A DNA stretch of 8,464 nt from Campylobacter sp. UBA1713 (GTDB lineage: Bacteria > Campylobacterota > Campylobacteria > Campylobacterales > Campylobacteraceae). The DNA is taken from the NCBI GenBank assembly GCA_002317305.1, contig DCIZ01000023.1, positions 1 through 8,464 of the forward strand, read 5' to 3'. Position 1 is the first letter of the stretch; each line of letters opens with the position of its first letter. Both the position numbers and the translations under genes were made by a program. Below, piece after piece: positions 1 through 3,889 of this stretch. Below the pieces are notes generated by a model. It ran no database searches, was not told the origin of the DNA, and saw only the letters and a program-made list of their open reading frames with translations.

Positions 1-129
1 AGGAAACATTTTTGCTTTGCAAAAAGCGCTTCGCTTGTTTTACAGGAAACATTTTTGCTTTGCAAAAAGCGCTTCGCTTGTTTTAGAGGAAACATTTTTG
101 CTTTGCAAAAAGCGCTTCGCTTGTTTTGT
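1..129. repeat. Three tandem copies of a 43-bp hairpin-forming repeat
   Basis: Units lie at 1-43, 44-86 and 87-129 and are identical except for the last one or two bases of each. Each starts AGGAAACA and ends in TTGTTTT plus a variable dinucleotide. In every unit a perfect stem TTTTTGC / GCAAAAA with a TTT loop (unit positions 9-25) is followed by an overlapping stem AAGCG / CGCTT with a CTT loop (24-36). The array may continue left of the window, so the true copy number is unknown. There are no spacers, so this is not a CRISPR. 43 is not a multiple of three and no convincing coding frame crosses it. Confidence 0.93.
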
Positions 130-190
130 AGATTCTACTTATTCAAAAGGCAGGGGATTCTTCGGGCTTACGCCCTCAGAATGACGGCGT
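128..190 (+). repeat. Dispersed mosaic repeat, copy A
   Basis: This copy has the modules GTAGATTCTACT, then AGGGGATTCTTCGG, a variable short hairpin, and CTCAGAATGACGGCG. The core can fold: ATTCT at 157-161 pairs with AGAAT at 178-182, enclosing a GGGC / GCCC stem with a TTAC loop. Related copies occur at 1101-1220 (reverse), 1265-1301 and 1526-1593. It abuts the 43-bp tandem array on its left and lies just past the stop of the 278-aa gene, whose transcript would run through it; a terminator role is possible but there is no T tract in that direction. Confidence 0.8.
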
Positions 191-210
191 TGCACCGCCT
201 TTTTCGCATT

Positions 211-1047
211 TTACGATTTTTTTCCCTTGTCAGTTGCTGATGGCAACGCAAGCGACTCTTTTTTCTCTACTGAAAGCATCGCATCGCCACCAGCACCGCC
301 ACCAAAACCGCCATCGCTACCCAAAAGCTGCCCATTACCGCCATTAAGCGCCATCTGCTGTTTGTGCAACTGCTCCAAAATTCCCGCCGTTATCTGCCCC
401 GTTTGCTCCACGACCCTGTCTTTGCTTTGCAAAAAGCTACCTATGACCTGCGACTGCCTATTTGCCACCTGCTCTATCTGAAAAGTGTAGTGTTTTGCCT
501 GCAAAACCATGTCGTCCTCTATGCGTTTTGTGTAAATTTTGTGCGCCGCCGAGCCCTCTTCGTATTTCTCCAAAATAGACAAAAGTGCGGGTAGTTTTGT
601 CGTGCTATAGTGCTCATTGTCCGCTTCTATCTTTTTACCCAGCTCCTCGTAAAAGCCCTCTATGTCGCGAATCACCTGCAACGAGCCCTTTTCTATGATG
701 AGCAACCGCTGCTGTGCTACCTCGTTTAGCTTTGCCTGCAAAGTCAAGATGGTTTGTGCCATCACCGCCAGCCCCTTTGCCTTTGCCTGCTCCAAAGCTA
801 TTTGGCTTTCGGTCTCAAACTGCAAAATTTCCAGTTTTGCCTGCTTCATCTTCTCTATGCGCTCTTGCTCCATGCCAGCTAGTCGAATTTTTGTCTCTGA
901 CTCTATCTGTGCCACTTTTACCTTGTCAGGCTCATAAACGTAGCTAGTCGAGCTGCTGCTACTGCTACTTGAGCCACCGCTACTGCTACTTCCGCCACTA
1001 AAAAAATCGCTTACAGCACTAAACGCCTTACCAATCCATTCAAGCAT
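211..1047 (-). CDS. Hypothetical coiled-coil protein with Ser-rich and Gly-rich ends (278 aa)
   Basis: I do not recognise this protein. It opens with a short hydrophobic/aromatic segment (MLEWIGKAFSAVSDFF, residues 1-16) that is too short and charged for a classical signal peptide. Residues 18-35 are almost entirely Ser and Gly, encoded by a repetitive AGC/AGT run. Residues about 40-115 and 150-230 are rich in Glu, Lys, Gln and Ala with helical, coiled-coil periodicity and no predicted membrane span. A Gly-rich stretch (about 236-257) precedes a charged Lys-ending tail. The ATG is supported by a strong AGGAG at 1053-1057, 5 nt upstream. No clear -10 box was found; repeats lie immediately upstream. 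It points the same way as the two other coiled-coil ORFs but is separated from them by 626 bp. An assembly, stress or surface role would be guesswork. The reading frame is intact and very likely expressed as protein. Confidence 0.82.
   Translation of the reverse strand: MLEWIGKAFSAVSDFFSGGSSSSGGSSSSSSSSTSYVYEPDKVKVAQIESETKIRLAGMEQERIEKMKQAKLEILQFETESQIALEQAKAKGLAVMAQTILTLQAKLNEVAQQRLLIIEKGSLQVIRDIEGFYEELGKKIEADNEHYSTTKLPALLSILEKYEEGSAAHKIYTKRIEDDMVLQAKHYTFQIEQVANRQSQVIGSFLQSKDRVVEQTGQITAGILEQLHKQQMALNGGNGQLLGSDGGFGGGAGGDAMLSVEKKESLALPSATDKGKKS
943..996 (-). repeat. AGC/AGT trinucleotide run encoding a Ser/Gly tract
   Basis: On the plus strand this is a run of GCT and ACT triplets with two GCC/ACC interruptions. 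It encodes residues 18-35 of the 278-aa protein (GG, four Ser, GG, eight Ser, Thr, Ser). Slippage here would change the linker length in frame rather than switch the gene off. It looks like a flexible linker between the N-terminal aromatic segment and the helical body. Confidence 0.75.
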
Positions 1048-1052
1048 CTTTT

Positions 1053-1057
1053 CTCCT
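1053..1057 (-). promoter_or_regulatory. Shine-Dalgarno site of the 278-aa gene
   Basis: AGGAG on the minus strand lies 5 nt before the ATG at 1047-1045. It decides the start codon of the 278-aa protein and argues that this hypothetical gene is really translated. Confidence 0.75.
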
Positions 1058-1065
1058 AAATGTTG

Positions 1066-1096
1066 TTTTTTAAATTTGTGTTTTTTTAAATTTGTG
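1066..1096. repeat. Two direct copies of a 15-bp AT-rich word
   Basis: TTTTTTAAATTTGTG occurs at 1066-1080 and again at 1082-1096, one T apart. It lies in the leader of the 278-aa gene, just upstream of its RBS. It may be simple slippage of Campylobacter-like AT-rich intergenic DNA; no function is evident. Confidence 0.7.
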
Positions 1097-1100
1097 CCAA

Positions 1101-1220
1101 GCCGTCATTCGCAAGCATGCAAAAAATTTCCTGCCTAGCTAGAGGCAAATTTGCAAAAGTGCGAAACGCAAATGCGAAGCTGACCGAAGAATCCCCTGAA
1201 ATTTGAGCGAGTAGAATCTA
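1101..1220 (-). repeat. Dispersed mosaic repeat, copy B (reverse orientation, expanded centre)
   Basis: Read on the minus strand it begins TAGATTCTACTCGCTCAAA, continues with AGGGGATTCTTCGG and ends GAATGACGGC, the same outer modules as the other copies. The centre is expanded by roughly 70 bp and contains its own palindromes, including TGCCT (1132-1136) / AGGCA (1143-1147) and GCAAATTTGC. It lies just upstream of the leader of the 278-aa gene and could carry or disturb its promoter. Confidence 0.7.
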
Positions 1221-1264
1221 AAAATTCACAAAAAAGCAAATTTGACTTTTTCCGCCCTTGCCAT

Positions 1265-1301
1265 GCAGGGGATTCTTCGCTAGCGCTCAGAATGACGGCG
1301 G
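1265..1301 (+). repeat. Dispersed mosaic repeat, copy C (core only)
   Basis: This copy has the core GCAGGGGATTCTTCG followed by CTCAGAATGACGGCGG. ATTCT at 1272-1276 pairs with AGAAT at 1289-1293 around a self-complementary CGCTAGCG. The GTAGATTCTACT module seen in copies A and D is missing. Translated in reverse this core gives the VILSASEESPAWQ peptide, which is familiar as spurious repeat-derived protein annotation. Confidence 0.75.
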
Positions 1302-1333
1302 TTTGTTTTTGCATTTTCGATAACCGCAAAATT

Positions 1334-1354
1334 CCGCTTTCCGTTTTCCGTATG
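1334..1354 (+). repeat. CCGTTTT-type heptamer, three units
   Basis: Units CCGCTTT (1334-1340), CCGTTTT (1341-1347) and CCGTATG (1348-1354). The same heptamer appears in reverse orientation at 1465-1499, on the far side of the 20-bp inverted repeat, and again as an array at 1626-1670. Confidence 0.7.
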
Positions 1355-1355
1355 T

Positions 1356-1376
1356 AAAAAGCTAACGCTTTTTTTT
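1356..1376. terminator. Possible intrinsic terminator hairpin
   Basis: AAAAAGC (1356-1362) pairs with GCTTTTT (1367-1373) across a TAAC loop, and the T run continues to 1376. The A/T-flanked form could act in either direction and lies downstream of the 531-codon ORF. The G+C part of the stem is only 2 bp, so it would be weak. Confidence 0.3.
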
Positions 1377-1377
1377 A

Positions 1378-1429
1378 GTCCCTCGCCACCGATTTTTTCA
1401 CTGAAGCTCAAAAATCGGTGGCGAGGGAC
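1378..1429. repeat. Perfect 20-bp inverted repeat with 12-nt loop
   Basis: The arms 1378-1397 (starts GTCCCTCGCCACC, ends ATTTTT) and 1410-1429 (starts AAAAATCGG, ends GGCGAGGGAC) are exact reverse complements of each other. The loop is TCACTGAAGCTC. Neither side is followed by a T tract in the right place, so it is not a standard intrinsic terminator. It is followed by a G/C-rich run at 1429-1460 and is bracketed by heptamers facing opposite ways (1334-1354 and 1465-1499), which gives the whole 1331-1500 block an inverted-repeat layout. Confidence 0.92.
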
Positions 1430-1464
1430 GGGCGGCGGGGGCTTTCGCCACTGCGACCCCATTT

Positions 1465-1499
1465 CGGAAAACGGAATGCGGAAAACAGAAAACAGAATT
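1465..1499 (-). repeat. Heptamer array, reverse orientation, five units
   Basis: Units CGGAAAA (1465-1471), CGGAATG, CGGAAAA, CAGAAAA and CAGAATT (ending 1499) are the reverse complement of the CCGTTTT/CCGTATG-type units at 1334-1354. The two sets therefore form imperfect inverted flanks around the 20-bp hairpin. Confidence 0.7.
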
Positions 1500-1525
1500 T
1501 GTAAAAATTTGCTTTTAGTGAATTT

Positions 1526-1593
1526 GTAGATTCTACTCGCTCAAAAGGCGAGGGATTCTTCGGGTCGCTACCGCTCCCCTCAGAATGACGGCG
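1526..1593 (+). repeat. Dispersed mosaic repeat, copy D
   Basis: Same module order as copy A: GTAGATTCTACT, AAAAGGCGAGGGATTCTTCGG, a variable centre, CTCAGAATGACGGCG. ATTCT at 1555-1559 can pair with AGAAT at 1582-1586. A second partial GTAGATTCTA follows at about 1602-1611, leading into the heptamer array. Confidence 0.78.
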
Positions 1594-1625
1594 TTTTGTT
1601 TGTAGATTCTAGAGAATCGCAGAAT

Positions 1626-1670
1626 CCGTTTTCCGTTCTCCGTTCTCCGTTTTACGTTCTCCGTTTTCCG
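1626..1670 (+). repeat. CCGTTYT heptamer array, about 6.4 units
   Basis: Units CCGTTTT, CCGTTCT, CCGTTCT, CCGTTTT, ACGTTCT, CCGTTTT and a partial CCG are contiguous. The array ends 3 bp from the stop codon of the minus-strand 531-codon ORF, so any change in copy number is outside that reading frame but inside its 3' untranslated region. Confidence 0.88.
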
Positions 1671-1673
1671 AAT

Positions 1674-3269
1674 CTACTTGCCCGCCTTTGCCAGCTCTTT
1701 TTTCATCTTAAATATCAAAGAGTTATATTCTTTCTCGCGGCGTGCCTGCTCCTTGCCGTAAGCCTCCGCATCCGCTAGCCAAATTTCAAAATTTTTCTGT
1801 TTCAAAGCGGCAAATTCGCTCAAAACCACGCTAGAAACATTCGACTGCTCCACATTTGCCACAAAGCCCAAAACCTCGTCCACAGAGATGTCTAGCAAGC
1901 TGTCCGCCCATTTTAGAATCCAAATTCGATCTTCTGACTTTTCGCACTCAAAAACCACCTTTTGCAAATCCATCTGAAACGCCACCACACGCTTATAAAG
2001 CGCACTCTCCGTCTCAAACTTCTCTTGAAGCTCTGCCCCCTGCCCAAAAGCAAATTTTTGGTGAATCCCCTTTCGCTCCTCTTTGTAAAAGACATCCACA
2101 CTCTTTTTGTAAGCCTCCAAAGCCTCCACCAGTCGCACCGCCACGCCACTAGCACCACCACCGCCAGCCTCGCCAGCCTCGCTTACATCGCCACTCCACA
2201 CGCCACCACTCAAAAGCCCCTTTTCCACCACAGGCCAAAGCTTTTGTTCTATGGCAAAACGCAAATTTACCCACTCACCAAACCACTTTGTCCACTCCTC
2301 TTCGTCTATGCCGTCATCTTCACAGTCGTGTTTCAAAGCCTCTTTGCGTGTCGTCTTAAACACCACAAAGTCTCTCGCCCAGCTCTCCCAAAAGCCGATG
2401 GCACGCTGAACGAAGTCGCGATTCGCCTCAAAAAATTCTATCTTTTTCAAAGCGTTTTTCACTATTTTCGCCGTGTTTTCTGCCACAAATTCAAATTTCG
2501 CTCGCGGCTCTTTTTCTAGCTCTGCAAGCTCCGCCAAAGAATCCACACCCTCGTCTATCTCATCTATGCGGCTCTCCAAAGTGTCTGCTTGTGCTTTGAC
2601 TGCTAGAATTTTCTCCTTTACGCTGTTTAGCCCCAAAGAGAATCTCTTTCTAAAAAACTCCTGTCTGGCTTTTAAAAGTGCGTTCTCCTCTGGTGTAAGG
2701 TGCGGGCTCTCTTTTTGTTTTTTGGCTAGACTTAGACCTATGATGCTAAACTCGCTTAAAGTAGTCGCCTTTACCTCCTCGTAGTAGTCTAGCCGCTTTG
2801 CTAGCTCGTCGCACCACTGCTGCACGGCTGTGTAGTAGCCTATGAGCGAAGTGTCAGCTCTCTTTGTGTCAAAGCGAGACAAAAGCAAAGTGTAGTCAAA
2901 TTCAGATGAGAGTAGTGTTACTTTTTGTAAGTTTTCTATCTGTGTGTTTATTTCGTTTAGCTCTTTTGTGAGCTCTGGCTTTGTAAAATAAATTTGCCTA
3001 AAAAGCTCTGTAACTTCTGGGTCGTCAAAGATGGGAAGTAGGTCGTTTTGGGTGAAAAGTGCTAGCGTAAAGGCTAAACGCTCCTCACGCGTGAAGTTTT
3101 GGCTGTTGGCTATGTCTGTTACATAGTTAGCGTGCGAGGTGCGTAGAACGCGTGAACGTGGGATGATGCAGCTGTTATTGGAGTGGGAGTTGAAATCATC
3201 AAGGTCTATAGCCCCCCCCCTGCGTGTAAAAATAATAGTCACCAAGTATCTAGTAGTTATCCCCTTCAC
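1674..3269 (-). CDS. Hypothetical coiled-coil protein, probable 3' part of a split DUF1566-type gene (531 codons)
   Basis: I do not recognise the long C-terminal part. The frame opens at GTG (3269-3267) with no Shine-Dalgarno sequence, 20 nt inside the upstream ORF, so this start is doubtful. Residues 1-17 look artificial. From residue 20 (AIDLDDFNSHSNN, then IIPRSRVL) the sequence resembles the end of a DUF1566/Lcl_C domain begun in the upstream ORF. The rest is acidic and helical: Glu/Leu/Lys-rich coiled-coil stretches at about 98-120, 195-280 and 405-445, a Trp-rich segment (WTKWFGEWVNLRF, 326-338), a Gly-rich linker (about 355-375) containing a 9-bp duplication (2163-2180), and a basic C-terminus. 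There is no signal peptide or membrane span. The G9 tract encodes residues 17-20. The only early Met is at about 433. It is either translated by coupling to the upstream ORF or silent in this state. Confidence 0.6.
   Translation of the reverse strand: MKGITTRYLVTIIFTRRGGAIDLDDFNSHSNNSCIIPRSRVLRTSHANYVTDIANSQNFTREERLAFTLALFTQNDLLPIFDDPEVTELFRQIYFTKPELTKELNEINTQIENLQKVTLLSSEFDYTLLLSRFDTKRADTSLIGYYTAVQQWCDELAKRLDYYEEVKATTLSEFSIIGLSLAKKQKESPHLTPEENALLKARQEFFRKRFSLGLNSVKEKILAVKAQADTLESRIDEIDEGVDSLAELAELEKEPRAKFEFVAENTAKIVKNALKKIEFFEANRDFVQRAIGFWESWARDFVVFKTTRKEALKHDCEDDGIDEEEWTKWFGEWVNLRFAIEQKLWPVVEKGLLSGGVWSGDVSEAGEAGGGGASGVAVRLVEALEAYKKSVDVFYKEERKGIHQKFAFGQGAELQEKFETESALYKRVVAFQMDLQKVVFECEKSEDRIWILKWADSLLDISVDEVLGFVANVEQSNVSSVVLSEFAALKQKNFEIWLADAEAYGKEQARREKEYNSLIFKMKKELAKAGK
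3212..3220 (-). repeat. Homopolymeric G9 tract (C9 on the plus strand)
   Basis: Nine consecutive C at 3212-3220 read as G9 in the coding strand. In Campylobacter, intragenic G tracts of about this length are the standard substrate for slipped-strand phase variation. G9 keeps the GTG-started 531-codon frame open; G8 or G11 would instead join the frame of the upstream 174-codon ORF to the downstream coding region. Confidence 0.85.
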
Positions 3270-3774
3270 AAAATGGAAAAGTTTTGTCTAGCACTAGATG
3301 TTCCATCTCGTCGTATGACGGAAAACGCCACTCTTTAAAACCATCTCCCTCAAAAGAATCTACTCTCTTTTGAGCTTCATCTCTGCTAATATAATCTCCA
3401 TTGTTATCTATACTAAAATACTCCAAATTTGCCCAAAGCAGTCCGCTTGTCTTGTCAAAGATAACGCGTGTTTTATTTTTAAAAAAATACCACCGCTGTT
3501 GTTCTATGGCGTCTAAAATTCTCTCCATGCTGCTAGCCGTTAGCTTTGCTGTCTCGTTTTGAATCTCTAAAAGCTTGCTTTTTGTCTCTGCTAGACTAAC
3601 CTCTGCTGCGCTTTTTTGTGCTTCAAACTGCGACTTTTTTAGCGTTAGCTCGTTTAGCCGCTTTGCGTTCTCTTCGTTCTCTACGCCCTCTACATTTACT
3701 TGAAGCTCATGTAGCTTTAAAAGCACACTATCTCTTTGTGCCACCAAACTTTTCAAATTTTTTGAATCGTTCAT
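3250..3774 (-). CDS. Coiled-coil protein with truncated DUF1566/Lcl_C-like domain (174 codons)
   Basis: The ATG is well supported: AAGGA at 3785-3781 lies 6 nt upstream, and a TGGTATAAT extended -10 box is about 30 nt upstream of the start. Residues about 5-90 are Lys/Glu/Leu-rich with heptad-like spacing and form a probable coiled coil. Residues about 95-174 resemble the start of a DUF1566 (Lcl_C) domain: RVIFDKTSGLLWANLEYF (103-120) matches the family's 'D..TGLxW' entry and WRFPSYDEMEHLV (149-161) its 'WRLPT..EL..L' motif. The domain is cut short by TAG after CEGDNY, about half its usual length. DUF1566 domains are commonly found in secreted or surface proteins, but no signal peptide is present here. 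The function is unknown. It is probably the 5' part of the composite gene that continues to 1674. Confidence 0.72.
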   Translation of the reverse strand: MNDSKNLKSLVAQRDSVLLKLHELQVNVEGVENEENAKRLNELTLKKSQFEAQKSAAEVSLAETKSKLLEIQNETAKLTASSMERILDAIEQQRWYFFKNKTRVIFDKTSGLLWANLEYFSIDNNGDYISRDEAQKRVDSFEGDGFKEWRFPSYDEMEHLVLDKTFPFCEGDNY

Positions 3775-3803
3775 CTTTTTTCCTTTTTTTTAAATTTACG
3801 CCT

Positions 3804-3812
3804 ATTATACCA
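3804..3812 (-). promoter_or_regulatory. Extended -10 promoter of the split coiled-coil gene
   Basis: The minus strand reads TGGTATAAT, a perfect sigma70 -10 hexamer with the TGn extension, preceded by T-rich DNA as is usual in Campylobacter. Transcription would start around 3797, with a short leader carrying AAGGA before the ATG at 3774. The gene therefore has its own promoter and need not depend on dxs transcription. Confidence 0.7.
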
Positions 3813-3835
3813 AAAAATTCGCAAAAATTTACCTT

Positions 3836-3879
3836 TTGGCTAAATTTGACAAATTTTCAACTCTCGCCAAATTTGCCAA
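3836..3879 (-). terminator. Possible dxs terminator hairpin
   Basis: TTGGCTAAATTTG (3836-3848) pairs with CAAATTTGCCAA (3868-3879) with one bulged T, leaving a 19-nt loop. It starts 11 nt past the dxs stop codon. The following T-run on the minus strand is weak (ATTTTT after about 10 nt), so this is a structural suggestion only. Confidence 0.35.
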
Positions 3880-3889
3880 GTCTGTAAAT

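Larger units (their letters stand above)
1048..1673. other. 626-bp non-coding, repeat-rich intergenic region
   Basis: No convincing gene is present; the short frames here are translations of repeats. Contents from left to right: the 278-aa gene's RBS; a 15-bp TTTTTTAAATTTGTG repeated at 1066-1080 and 1082-1096; dispersed repeat copy B (1101-1220, reverse); copy C (1265-1301); heptamers (1334-1354); an A/T-flanked hairpin (1356-1376); a perfect 20-bp inverted repeat (1378-1429); a G/C-rich run (1429-1460); reverse-strand heptamers (1465-1499); copy D (1526-1593); and a heptamer array (1626-1670) ending 3 bp from the stop codon of the 531-codon ORF. No promoter for the 278-aa gene could be identified with confidence. 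Confidence 0.8.
1674..3774 (-). pseudogene. Candidate composite gene: coiled coil + DUF1566-like domain + long helical region, interrupted by TAG and a G9 tract
   Basis: Past the TAG at 3252-3250, the frame of the 174-codon ORF continues ILGDYYFYTQGG, which fits the expected DUF1566 flow. At the G tract it then needs one G fewer to enter AIDLDDFNSHS in the 531-codon frame. With G8 the span 3774-1674 becomes 2100 nt, an exact multiple of three, coding for 699 residues if the TAG is read as sense. Two lesions are therefore present: a nonsense codon and an out-of-phase homopolymer. Alternatives are one lost base in GGGG at about 3260, which would bridge the frames in a single step but gives a less plausible peptide, or two natural overlapping genes. 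I favour a broken or phase-off contingency gene. Confidence 0.5.

Noticed and set aside
1..129. CRISPR array
   Set aside because: The units are contiguous with no unique spacers.
55..240. Plus-strand 61-codon frame over the tandem array
   Set aside because: It crosses the 43-bp repeats, whose length would change the frame at each unit, then a dispersed repeat, and ends inside the opposite-strand gene.
1135..1329. Minus-strand frame with the peptide VILSASEESPAWQ
   Set aside because: It is a translation of dispersed repeat copy C and its surroundings; this peptide is a familiar artefact of that repeat class and there is no RBS or family support.
1378..1429. Intrinsic terminator for the split coiled-coil gene
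   Set aside because: The stem is strong, but on the minus strand it is followed by an A run, not a T run, and in the plus direction by G-rich DNA.
1280..1462. Minus-strand 60-codon frame across the 20-bp inverted repeat
   Set aside because: It runs through the hairpin, the heptamers and the dispersed repeat; the composition is repeat-driven and no start signal is seen.
1962..2519. Plus-strand 185-codon frame opposite the coiled-coil ORF
   Set aside because: It is antisense to a better supported frame, with no RBS and a composition mirroring the opposite strand.
3250..3774. Diversity-generating retroelement target (DUF1566 is sometimes discussed alongside C-type-lectin-like variable domains)
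   Set aside because: There is no reverse transcriptase and no template/variable repeat pair in the window.
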